Source of the DNA: Mesostigma viride | Lineage: Eukaryota; Streptophyta; Mesostigmatophyceae; Mesostigmatales; Mesostigmataceae | Reading direction: 5' to 3' | Length of the DNA stretch: 64,000 nucleotides | Assembly: GCA_009746045.1 (NCBI GenBank) | Contig: RPFO01001843.1 | Coordinates: forward strand, 23,501 to 87,500 | In this document: positions 24,201-33,431 of the stretch, piece by piece | How positions within the stretch are numbered: the stretch's first letter is position 1 | Layout of the letters: each line of letters opens with the position of its first letter | Made by a program: the position numbers and the translations under genes | The notes under the pieces: generated by a model | Databases searched by the model: none | Seen by the model: the letters and a program-made list of their open reading frames with translations, nothing else | What the model was told of the DNA's origin: nothing

Positions 24201-25944
24201 CATTTCTGGTTTTTATGCTTCTTTGGGGCATGAGGCGTGCATTGTAACATGGAAAAGCGGTTGCTTGCTCGTTCGTTGGCTGTGGGGAAAGTCCATGCCA
24301 ATTACTGGTAATGAGCCCCAGCAGCTGTTGGCTTGGCCGCGCTCACGCCACCTGGCGTCCCTGTTGTTCTATTGCTCCCCTTGGACATAAAGCAACAGTA
24401 TGGTCTGCAGCGCATGACCTGGCGCTGCCACCTGGTGTCCAGATGCTTGTGTAGTGGGTAAGGTAACACCATGCTCGAACCGCCACCCTGCTACCTGTAC
24501 CCTTCTCTTGTTCTTTCAGGGAGCCACGCCTCCTGCCCCTGTCCGCGGGTACCTGGTACCCAGCGCTATTACAGAGGGCATGTCCTGCTCCCCCACCCTA
24601 GTGTACCGCACATCACCCTAGTGTAAAGTACCAGACAGCACCATGACGCATCTCTCTCACGGGCGGAGTCTGAGGCCCGCGCGATGCTTCGTTGCTTTTA
24701 TTTGGTGCGCCAGCTTTATGTACTGACTGACACGTACCCATGGCATCGCTGTGCTGTTCATGCGGCCATGTCTTGGGATGCTTGCGGGCATCACCACGTT
24801 TTGTTGCATGTCCTTATCCAGCTGCCAACCAATGTCCGACAGCGGCTGGAAAGCAACCCCACGCTGTCCAACCTGGCGCGCGCCATCGCGTACCACAAAA
24901 GGTCAGTCTCAGTCTCTCCTGCGTTCTGTCCACTATGGCGTGGTAGCTTCCAAGAGACAAGCTTGCGGATGTCGACTCGGTGTAGTAGCTACTTTCTACC
25001 GTTTAAGACCGTGCGGCGTGGCTGAGGATGTCTTGGTGCTTTGGAATCGAGCAAACAGTGATGAGGTCACCAGGCCTTATTTGCGTGTGTAGCTTTCCTA
25101 CTGCCGAATAGATCTCTCAAGCCTCCTCCCACTACATGTCCTTGCTGCTCGTGCATGAATGGTCGCTTGAAGTTGTGGCGTACAGACGTACAAGATGTGC
25201 ACCTAGCTTTTTATGCAAGGAAATGCGAGACAAAATCAGGTGCCTTTATGTTACAAAGGGCCCCAGCCATGGATATCTGAATACTGGTACGGTTGTTTTT
25301 CAGAACCACGCCACATTTCCAGGTATGGCTATTGCCTTTGTATGTGGCCATATCCTCTGCTCTACACGTATCTAGTCGCTCTACACGTAAGCCAGCCATA
25401 ATTTCAATGCACAAGGCTACACATTTCCATCACCATTCATATTCATCATCCTGAACGACTCGAAAAAGCGGACAAGATAACGGCAGGCTCGAGCTACCAT
25501 GGTCCGGATTCTCCCGATTTCTGGCCTGCGCTGGTTGTCTCCTTGATATCCTCTGCTAATCATCCAGGTGATGAGCTGGTACTGGGGCATGGGGATGTGG
25601 TGGTAATGTCCAAGGAAATTTTACTTTGGGAATCAGGGATGAAACCTGCCGCTGAGCCCTCTTGCTTAGCCAGTTGTTTTGGACAGCTGCACTGTCTATG
25701 TTTGCTTAGGGTGTGTTTGTCCCGACATACCTGTTTGCCCCTGCGTCCGAGGTGTCCTCTTGAGTTGTCCTCTGAGACAACTGTGCAAACTAACATGGGC
25801 TGATCATTTGTGCATCCGTACTTCCCTCCTGTGGCCGTTACCAGCCGGACAAATGAGATGCCCCTGCCGCCCATGCAGCTTCGGCACCAGTATGAGGTCA
25901 TCAATGACCTCACCGATACGATGCGCACAATCCTGCGCTTGTAG
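9253..25944 (+). CDS. MST/Hippo-like STE20 family serine/threonine kinase (SIK1-like)
   Basis: Exons: 9253-9538, 10456-10544, 12223-12330, 13671-13778, 14071-14161, 14937-14989, 17056-17118, 17746-17790, 19052-19087, 19542-19597, 20104-20185, 20884-21030, 21731-21913, 22706-23262, 23672-23995, 24520-24555 (tentative), 24822-24901, 25845-25944; about 814 residues. Kinase domain residues about 92-345: glycine loop GRGSYGSVY (96-104), VAIK lysine 118, HRDIKCGN (D211), DFG (229-231), WMAPEVIQ, and the STE20-type '[14 protein letters not shown]'. These match MST/SIK1 kinases, which in plants and animals act with MOB1 upstream of NDR/LATS kinases. A linker (about 389-600) repeats GTV/GTMVV threonine motifs; the tail holds '[19 protein letters not shown]' and ends '[17 protein letters not shown]'. 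Exon 13 contains a run of ten G (21885-21894); eleven are needed to keep frame, so a base is missing by error or mutation. Introns are long and repeat-filled. Confidence 0.88.
10566..10920. repeat. 75-bp minisatellite (5 copies) carrying a copy of the exon 2 donor site
   Basis: Five units phased at 10576, 10651, 10726, 10801 and 10876, exactly 75 bases apart. Each unit contains CCCATC(A/G)CCGGAGGGGTGAG, nearly identical to the end of kinase exon 2 plus its 5' splice site (CCCATCACCGAAGGG then GTGAGT, junction at 10544/10545). The array lies in intron 2. Confidence 0.9.
11361..12000. repeat. 33-bp minisatellite, about 19 copies, kinase intron 2
   Basis: Unit built around GGAGGCTTGGACAATGCATG and CTAGGATGATGTG. 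Two units carry an extra TAG (near 11565 and 11896), and one position alternates T/C (GCTAGG or GCCAGG). The unit is a multiple of 3, so all frames stay open and create spurious ORFs on both strands. Confidence 0.95.
12126..12152 (+). repeat. Copy of the kinase exon 3 acceptor and exon start
   Basis: TGTCACAGGAGGACAGGTTTG here matches TGTCACAGGAGGACGGGTTTG at the true intron 2/exon 3 junction (12222/12223), with few differences. The copy soon loses the reading frame, so it is taken as a decoy 3' splice site about 90 bases upstream of the real one. Confidence 0.7.
12301..12378 (+). repeat. 39-bp tandem duplication of the kinase exon 3 end with its 5' splice site
   Basis: 12301-12339 and 12340-12378 differ at one base. 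Each holds the last codons of exon 3 ([10 protein letters not shown]) and a donor (GTACGT, then GTACGA). Because the unit is 39 bases, splicing from the second donor would stay in frame and add 13 residues. Further decayed copies of the CTGTGGGTACGTATG segment recur at about 12407, 12450, 12495 and 12535. Confidence 0.92.
12591..12776. repeat. 68-bp tandem repeat, almost 3 copies, kinase intron 3
   Basis: Units start at 12591, 12659 and 12727 with GTGGGTCGTGTGGGCATGTG; the last is truncated. Also resembles the donor-derived repeat upstream (GTGGG core). Non-coding. Confidence 0.85.
13379..13445. repeat. Pyrimidine-rich CCCTACCCTG-type tandem repeat, kinase intron 3
   Basis: Variants of CCTGCCCTAC repeat for about 65 bases shortly upstream of exon 4. 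It may work as an extended polypyrimidine tract, but this is inference. Confidence 0.7.
16045..16440 (-). pseudogene. Unidentified coding-like remnant in kinase intron 6
   Basis: The minus strand keeps one frame open for about 395 bases with a normal amino-acid mix ('[20 protein letters not shown]', then '[18 protein letters not shown]'). It lies antisense inside an intron. I do not recognise the family. It may be a piece of a transposon or of another gene copied here. Frame shifts bound it on both sides. Confidence 0.3.
18309..18329. repeat. (TG)n microsatellite
   Basis: About ten TG dinucleotides in kinase intron 8. Confidence 0.85.
21014..21215. repeat. Decaying copies of the kinase exon 12 donor junction
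   Basis: The true junction reads GCGGAGCACCTCGAG then GTGGGT (21030/21031). Copies follow in the intron: GCGGAGCACGTCGAGGTGGGT at about 21075, AAACGCATCGAGGTGGGT at about 21142, GATGAGGTGGGT near 21178, and GAACACATTGAGGT near 21200. Spacing is irregular (about 30-70 bases) and similarity fades with distance. Confidence 0.7.
22023..22468. mobile_element. 446-bp Stowaway-like MITE in kinase intron 13
   Basis: CACCCTCCGCAT at 22023 is inverted at the right end (ATGCGGAGGGTG ending at 22468), with TA on each side (22021-22022, 22469-22470). The interior is AT-rich, unlike the GC-rich intron. TIR wording (TA-CxCCCTCCG) and TA duplication resemble Stowaway/Tc1-mariner MITEs. No transposase. Confidence 0.8.
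25370..25551 (+). repeat. Dispersed Repeat A, copy 2
   Basis: Plus-strand copy overlapping the last kinase intron (24902-25844). It is in inverted orientation to copy 3 at 26241-26440, giving a long inverted pair that encloses the kinase terminal exon (25845-25944). Confidence 0.8.
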
Positions 25945-26240
25945 CAGCACATGCCATGCTTGAGCTCTGGGTAAATGCTGTGTCCTTGCTAATTTCCAAT
26001 GAAACCTAAATAACGGAAGAGCTTGTCAAGTAGGATATCTATGCACAAGTCGGGCCACTTTTACCTAAATATGTTTTAGCTCATCAAATTACGGGACATA
26101 AGTGAGACAACTGTACGTGACATATTGGTGAACTAGTTGTCTCTTTAATTAGTCACGTACTGGGTGGGGACGGGACATGCACGATTTTCTTGGCGCCGAA
26201 AATTTCGTGGCAGAAAAGTGCACTTTAGGTATGCACTTAA

Positions 26241-26440
26241 GGTATCAAGGAGACAACCAGCGCAGGCCAGAAATCGGGAGAATCCGGACCATGGTAGCTC
26301 GAGCCTGCCGTTATCTTGTCCGCGTGTTCGAGTCGTTCAGGATGATCAAGATGAATGGTGATGGAAATGTGTATCCGTGTGCATTGAAATTATGGCTGGC
26401 TTACGTGTAGAGCGACTAGATGACCTAGACGGTGGGGCCG
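26241..26440 (-). repeat. Dispersed Repeat A, copy 3 (inverted)
   Basis: Starts TATCAAGGAGACAACCAGCG and ends with CTAGACGGTGGGGCC, the full-length border of the family. Near-identical to copy 2 in reverse, so young or gene-converted. Confidence 0.85.
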
Positions 26441-26446
26441 GAAACA

Positions 26447-27470
26447 GCATGCTTGATCCTGGTTTCGAGCCTAACTGGCCGGGAGTGTCTAGTGGTGAGC
26501 ACCATTGCTGCGATCGCTCTCCCACCATTTACGAGGAAATACCCGCAAATGGAAAACCACTGAAAAGGTCTAGCTAGTCAGTCATCACGTTAGCCATGCC
26601 ATGATTCCAAACGCCCAAGAACTGCACACGGTGCAAAGGCATGCAAAAAGCCGGACGACAGCACTTTCAAATGTGCGGCGGGAACCAAAAGCCCGCGTAT
26701 GCCAGAAAACATCGTGTTGCTGCAGCGACGCGGCGATGTGGACAACGAATCCAGTGCCAAGCTTGGAACGGCCGCAAAGGAGATCTGGCATAACAGGGTT
26801 CAGATGTGCGGAGATACTATGCGATCCAGCCGGTCCACGACCTGTTTGTAGAGCTTGTGCCAAGGGGCAGCACCGAACAAATGTGGGTGACGTTGCAAAA
26901 AACACCGGACTTGACGGAGCATAATGGTATGTCCTGACGTCGGTCATCTGGGTAGCTCTATTTATCAACCACCAAATAATCGTCTCTATGCGCATCTAAA
27001 CGCAAATGGTTTTCACCTTTGCGGAGTGCCTGATCAGAATCTAAACCACTGGTGCATCAGGGGTGCACGTTTACCTTTGGCGACTTTAATCCACATCATT
27101 CACATACCGCAGTATTGTACGTCTGCGCTGGCCGCGGGCTGTTAGCTCCTGCCGACCGTTGCACCGTGCTGCGATATCTTGTTTTTGTCTTTGCACCGTG
27201 TGCAGCTTTTCTTGGACATTTGGAAGCATGGCCCATGGCTATAGTTTAAATCAATGGCCTGGCTGACGTAATGACTGATCATGACCTATTGATGGTAACT
27301 CCATTGAGGTCGATTTCTCGTGCTAAATAGGGTATTCATTTCCGTCAAGGGTGACTGGATTCCTCGTGTTAAATGCCGGCCGGGAGAGCGATCGCAGCAG
27401 TGGTGCTTACAACTGGACACTTTGATCTGGCCGCTAGGAACGCCTGCCTTGATCACGCGAGGTTCTTTTC
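26447..27470. mobile_element. TIR-bounded DNA transposon-like element (family T1)
   Basis: About 80 bases at the left (with GAGCACCATTGCTGCGATCG and CTCTCCC) recur inverted near 27380-27460 (GGGAGAGCGATCGCAGCAG). The first 480 bases are also found, inverted and partial, at 63545-64000. That shared part keeps coding-like stretches such as 'YYAIQPVHDLFVELVPRGSTEQMW', but frames are broken and no transposase motif was recognised. Superfamily unknown. Confidence 0.6.
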
Positions 27471-27486
27471 AGCTAACAGTACCGTC

Positions 27487-27683
27487 TAGGTCTCGATGAA
27501 CGGTAGCCAGCCATAATTTTGAATGTCCACGACTACACATATCCACCTCCATTCATTTCTGGACATCATCCTGCACCGGACTCGACAAATGCGGAGAAGA
27601 TAACAGCAGGCTCGAGCTACCATGGTCGTGATTCTTCCAGATTTAGAACTGGCCTGTGCAACTGGTTGCCTCTTTGATATGTT
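27487..27683 (+). repeat. Dispersed Repeat A, copy 4 (diverged)
   Basis: Shares GCAGGCTCGAGCTACCATGG and AGCCAGCCATAATTT with the family but has many substitutions and small gaps; an older copy. Confidence 0.75.
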
Positions 27684-27782
27684 ACGCCATATGAGACTGC
27701 AGGATGCGCATAGCTCAATATTTAGCACTTTCCTGTAATCAGCTATAGCTCGATCGAGGTCGAACCATATCGCGCGGCATCC

Positions 27783-28089
<307 letters not shown>

Positions 28090-28149
28090 ATTAATGAGGG
28101 CTAGTTCTGCAATGTACGTTGCTCTCCAATACCGGCCCAGCCACCTTTT

Positions 28150-28477
28150 TATGGTTTATTTATATAGCGATTCCTTGCGCTCACATGGGTCTTATTGCAC
28201 CCACAGATCGCCGGAGCGTGTCCGTTTAGCTAGCGTGCCCGAATGATGCAGCTGTGGCATGCCTTAGGCATGAAGGAGACTGGGGGTCTCTGCCCTTTCT
28301 CCTGTTGTGCACACACAGGGATTAAAAGCACTTCGGTGCTCCGTGACTCCCCAACGGGAGCACGTGTTTAATTAATTAATTAATTAATTAATTAATTAAT
28401 TAATTAATTAATTAATTATTAATTGATTAATTAATTAATTAATTAATTAATTAATTAATTAATTAATTAATTAATTA
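28150..28477 (+). mobile_element. LINE 3' end fragment with long (TTAA)n tail
   Basis: CACTTCGGTGCTCCGTGACT and the CCCCAACGGGAGCACG segment match the 3' ends of LINE A (29010-29060, inverted) and LINE B (43738-43770). The tail is about 105 bases of TTAA units (28370-28477). Only the 3' UTR is present. Confidence 0.75.
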
Positions 28478-28682
28478 TATGTAGCAATTCCTGCTTTCCA
28501 CAATAAACGGAGCTCCACCTAGCTTGCCGACCCATGATCAGTGCCGAGCTAGTCGATCTGAATGAAAATACATGCTGATGCATACATAGATCTATTAAAA
28601 ATGCAACAGCAAGTCTTCTAGGAGCTCCCAGGTGATATGCAGGATCCATGATGTCTATACTAGTAGGTTCAGATATGGTTGC

Positions 28683-28990
28683 GGCCGACCTACCTCCAGC
28701 TCCGGCGAACTGCAGCTAGGGGACTCCCAGACGGAGAGCCGGTATACTGGAGGGGAGCCGGCGGTCAATTCACGTCGACCACAAGCCCTGGCAGGCGCCC
28801 CCCGCCACGACCGACCCCAGCAACCCCAGCCTAGGGAATATATTGCAGTAGTGTAGACTACTAGTCAGGCTTAGCTTAGCACGTGGCCCACGCCTATGCG
28901 CATGTGCGCCTATGATGGGACTCCCCACGTGGATGATGCATGCATTGATCTTTAATATTTAGCCAAGCTTTGCCTATGCAGAGAGCTACT
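28683..28990 (+). mobile_element. ORF1-element fragment (end of ORF1 plus 3' UTR)
   Basis: Matches the last 40 codons of ORF1 in the copy at 44167-46379 (ACCTACCTCCAGCTCCGG, then GTATACTGGA and CACAAGCCCTGGCAGG) and part of its 3' UTR. Frames are broken. Confidence 0.75.
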
Positions 28991-29004
28991 CTCTGCTGAG
29001 ATGC

Positions 29005-32000
29005 CATTAATTATAATTAGACTCGTGCTCCCGTTGGGGAGTCACGGAGCATTAACCACGATGGATGGATCGATGGATGGGGACACACAAGTCGTCCTAA
29101 ATGATTATCTTGCCGGTCTAATCTATCTATACAACATCACGCCAACTCTATTATTCTTAGCTCTCTACCCTAGGGTACCTGTCTTAGTGTGCTTCCCGCG
29201 TGTTCGGGCAAACGCGGGCGCTTCATCCGGGGCCGGCCCTGGGAGGGGGTTCGTTGTCCTCTATGACTTGGCCCACTTGGCCTTGCATGTCCATCATCTT
29301 GTTCCAAATCACGGAGAGGCCTAGGCCCCCCATCCATGTCCGCTACTAGCTGCTCTTTGAAGGTGCGGTCCTAAGTTGCGGCGTCTAGCATCGCGGGGCC
29401 CAGCCCACGTAAGGAGGTGCCGGCCAGGCTGAGCTGGGCGCAGTCCCGCGGGGGGGCCACGTGATGTATCTACCTGGCAACTGGTGCGAGCTACAGCTAC
29501 TAGCTGCAGGCGCCGCTGCTTAATGGTGCTTGTGATATATGGCATGCCGAGGTACAGGTCCTAATTGCGAACATGAGCTGCCAGCGTATCCTACACGGAA
29601 AATGGATCGCACCATGTTGGTGACCGCGCCGTCCAGCTTGCTGGCAAGGTCAGCTGCCGTGAGGGTCCATGTCTCGGCCCCGTACGTAAGAACAGGGGCT
29701 CCCCCTCAGGACCAGCCGGACCTTAAACAGGTCCTGTTTCTCTATCTTGCCCAAGGGCTTCAATGCGCCACAGGGCCCGGTATTGGCGTAAAGCGTGCCA
29801 GGCGAGGGAGATACGGTGGTCCACATGCATCGGTCTCGCTGCTCCAGTCTGGGGGAGGAGGCTGCCCAGCAATTAACTTGACGAGGTCCCGATACAGGAC
29901 TCCAGAGCCGTCAAGGAGAAATATCGAGGGCGGGCGGTGGCTGAGTGAGCCCAATCGCCAGAGCCTCTGTCTTCTCAGTGCTTACCTCAAGCCCCACTGC
30001 ACAGGCCTCGATAGCCAGGCAGTCAAGCCACGTCTGCACGTGCTCAGTGCCCTCGAAGAGGAGTGGTGTCGTCTGCACATAGATTATGTCCGCCAGCCGA
30101 ATCTCCGTTTCCGCCCCGCCATGCGCCAGAAACGGTTGTCCGGACAGGTCTGCACCCCTGGTTCCCTGTAACCCACAATGCGGGCAAATCGCTTGCGCGC
30201 CTGAATCATTACGTATTCGACCACAATAACGAACAGAGTACCTAGGGCGACAGCACGCAGCCCTGCCACACGTACCCTTCTGTAAAGGGCATGGTGGCGT
30301 GGTCCCTTAGGAAGGACGCACGTCGACGTGGTGGATGGCCCTTCATACAGGTTGCGGATGACAGCAATAAGGGGGCGGGGGATCCGGAACAGAGCGAGGA
30401 ATTGTCCCACAGCGCAGGCCAGAAAACCGAATCGAAGGCTTTGATGAAGTCCACCAGCACAAGGTGCAGAGGGGACTCACCAGGCTGAAGGCGTTGCAGT
30501 TCTTCCACTAGGCGGCGAGTAGCGAAGAGCGCCTGTATGGTGTTGCGACCTGGACGGAAGCCGTGCTGAGTCTCGCTGAGATGGCCGTCCAGGGCCGTGC
30601 GCAGGCGGTTCAGGATGAGCCGCATGAGAAGCGTGACTGTGAGGGGGGCACTTTGGATGCACTCCCCTCAGTGTAGTTACCGCCGGCGACCCCTTGTTCT
30701 TGTACAGCATCGTGCGAAAACTGTGTTGCCAGGCCGCTGGGGGCGGTAACTTGCGACGACAGCAGAATGCGGTTGCAGATATCCCGGCGCCGGAAGAGCA
30801 GCATGATAGTGTCCTCAAACTCGGCTGCAAGTTTCACGACCGCGGCCGGAATCTCGTCGGAGCCGGCTGTGGCGGCGTCGTAACTCAGGCGCTGGACCGC
30901 CTCCGTGACCTCGCGGGAGGTGAAAGGAGCCCATGTCTGATGGGTCGCCGAGCGGGCCGGTCAGCCGGCGTGGGGACTAGGTAGTCCGCCGCGGACCTGG
31001 GCGGGGCTGGGGGCCCGGCTGGGCCGCCTGCCAGGGCGGCCGGACGGGCGGCGGCGGCTGGTAGCAGGGGCGGGGGCGGCGCAGCTGTCCCCAATGCCTC
31101 TGCAGTGGCCACGGCCCAGCCGGTACGAAGCCGCTTGGCCGACCGGCTCCGGGAATATCGTGGCGGTGGGGCCGGCCGAGGCTGTCCCGGGGTGTCCGAG
31201 GCGCTTGTACCAGAGCCAGGCCCCCTTGCTGTCGTGAGCACTTCTGCTGGCAGGTGCGCAGGTCCTTGACCATCTGCTGAGCGTCGGCCTTCTCAGCTTG
31301 CTCGTAGGCGACCCGCAGAGCCGCTTGCAGCCTAGGCTTGGCGGTCGGGTCCCGGTTGCGACGGAGCATCTGCCTAGCGGCGACCAATGTCGCCGACGGT
31401 GCTCAAGTGGCGCGGTGGACAGCAAGCTGTCGGCGCGGAGGCAAGGAGGGGAGGGTGCGGGCAGCCAGACGGTACTTGGCAGCGATACCGCGGAGGATCA
31501 CTGAAAAGTCACCAAGCTGGGGGCGGAATGGCGTGTAACTGCTGGCGACTGCCCAGGGCTGGCGTCGAAGACTGCCAGGAATTCGTCCCGGTGCGTCATA
31601 TAGCGGCCTAGCTGCTTCTCTGCTGACATCCTGTCGGCATCCTTCAGTACAATCCTGAGCACCTTGAGATCTGGCTGAGGCGCCAGTTGTCGCGACAGTT
31701 TCACGCCAGGAAACCGCAATCTGATGCGTGCGAGCACGAGACGGTGATCAGATTCCACCGTGCTGACAGAATCTTGCAGCACGCGAGCATCCACAACTGA
31801 GGGGCGCTGAGCCCGGCGTACGCAGATAAAGTCGATCAAGGCACACCACCCGATCCGACGGCCCAAAAAAGGTGGCAAGCTGCTGGGCGGGGCGTGCGAA
31901 AGAAGCATTGCATGCAACCAGCGCAGATTCTGCCAACAGATCCGCAAAGAGATCGAGCCGTGTTACCGTTGGCTGTCGTGTTGGAGGGGGAGTACTGAGC

Positions 32001-32520
32001 GCCTCCAGTGCCAACTGGCAGTGTGGCGTTGGCGTCGAGCAGCAGAACCAGGAAGTGCCGAGCTAGGATGCTGGCCTCCTCCTCCTGGAGGGCGCTGAAG
32101 AAGGCCTCACGTTTCGCCTGAGCTCGACCCGCATGTGGCGCATAGCCCACGATAACGGTGAGCGTATGGTGAGAATGGCCTTCAGTTGCCGAAAAAGTGG
32201 CCACTAGCACACGCGGGGATCGCAGCACGATGGACTGGAGGTGAGCTGATGCTGCCGGTGAGCACAGGAGGCCCACACAGCCTTGGTCACCCGGCGCGGC
32301 GCCTCCGGCCACCATAATGGAATCGCCAGTCCGCGCGGAGGTCGTCGACCATAAGCCCGTTGACCCCTTGCTGAGGGTCGACGGTGTGCCGATGCTCCTG
32401 GACTCCGAGGACGGCGATCTTGTTGTCGGCACACAAGGCGATCAGCTCGTCGACGCGTTGACGTGCTGAGGTGCCGCTGCTGGTAGAAGGATCTGCAGGG
32501 AGGGTGCGCATGTTAAAGCT
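29005..32520 (-). mobile_element. LINE copy A: longest ORF2 copy (endonuclease and RT), decayed
   Basis: Minus-strand LINE. From 32511 an EEP/AP-endonuclease domain is readable in pieces: 'KIAVLGVQEHRH' (catalytic Glu motif), 'VLLLDANATLP' in the place of GDFNA, and 'VESDHRLVLARIRL' (SDH motif). A linker rich in Pro/Ala follows (about 31400-30960), then RT segments: 'GFRPGRNTIQALFATRRL', 'LVDFIKAFDSVFWPALW', 'VWQGCVLSP'. At least five frameshifts or small deletions break the ORF. The 3' UTR ends near 29010 with the AGTCACGGAGCATTAACC signature reversed. Reads as a nearly full-length but inactive ORF2; no ORF1 was found joined to it. Confidence 0.85.
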
Positions 32521-32551
32521 AGCAATACCAAGAATGGGCCGTACGTTGCCC

Positions 32552-32647
32552 TATTAGCGGGGGGGTGGGGGTGGAGGGGGGGGTGGATCGAGAAAGGTAG
32601 TGCTGGAGGTAAGGGTGGGGGTGGAGGGGGGGGGGGGAGGAGGGTGG
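32552..32647 (+). other. G-rich tract with quadruplex potential
   Basis: Several runs of 5 to 14 G separated by single T or GTGGA, on the plus strand next to the 5' end of LINE A. G-quadruplex folding is plausible by pattern only. Confidence 0.6.
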
Positions 32648-32679
32648 CGAGTGGGGTTAACGCTTTTCAACGCATGGAG

Positions 32680-32930
32680 TCTTTCTTTCAGGGCGGATAT
32701 GAGATGCCATGCCCTAGCCATTGTACTATAGCCATGATCATCAAGACTCCACCCTCATATGTCCGCACCTTAGCTGAGCACTGGAATACATAGTGGTGCA
32801 GGTGCACTTTGTGCACCCAGAGCAGGTGTAGTTTACACCCTACCCTTGCAGGAAGTAGCCCGGAATGTACTGAAAGCCATATGCCCCATAAGTGGAGATA
32901 TGTTCCAATTTGATTCAAATTTTTTAAATA
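32680..32930 (+). mobile_element. ORF1-element 3' UTR fragment
   Basis: Contains GATGCCATGCCCTAGCC, GGTGCACTTTGTGCACCC and CTTGCAGGAAGTAGCC, in the order seen in the 3' UTR at 45930-46340. Ends in a short AATTTT-rich tail. Confidence 0.7.
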
Positions 32931-33204
32931 TATAGTTGCGTGATGTTGACGGATTGCTGTATGGCCTAGCTACCTGCATGGCCTTCGTAGCACCGTTCAT
33001 GGCTCAGCATATTACCGGCTACCAACTTCAGTTGTTCAGCCTATGCACCCGCATGTTGACCCGCACACTTCAGCCTTCAGTGTCATTGTGCCAGCCACCC
33101 CCCATGTCACCCACACCCTCATGCCCCCGCCATGTCACCCACGCACATTTCAGAATAAGTGCACCCACAGTTATGCCAGACCCTCCTTGTGAATAGTTTC
33201 GATC

Positions 33205-33352
33205 GCAGCTGTGGCTTGCGTCCGGGCATGAGGGAAGACGGGTGTCTCTGCCCCCTTCCCAGTGTGCAACATGCAGGAATGAAAACCACTTCAACTCTGT
33301 ATTATGTTGCTCTGTGACTCCCCACCACGAGCGCGTGTTTAATTAATTCATT
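33205..33352 (+). mobile_element. LINE 3' end fragment
   Basis: GGCATGAGGGA-type sequence, 'GTTGCTCTGTGACTCCCCAC' and an AATTAATT tail match the fragment at 28150-28400, with divergence. Confidence 0.65.
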
Positions 33353-33431
33353 AAGTAGGAAAGCTTTCTCTATGACAGCCCCGGACTCTCTCTTGGGCAC
33401 ACGGCCACCTTTGCCTAGCTGGCTGGTGCGA

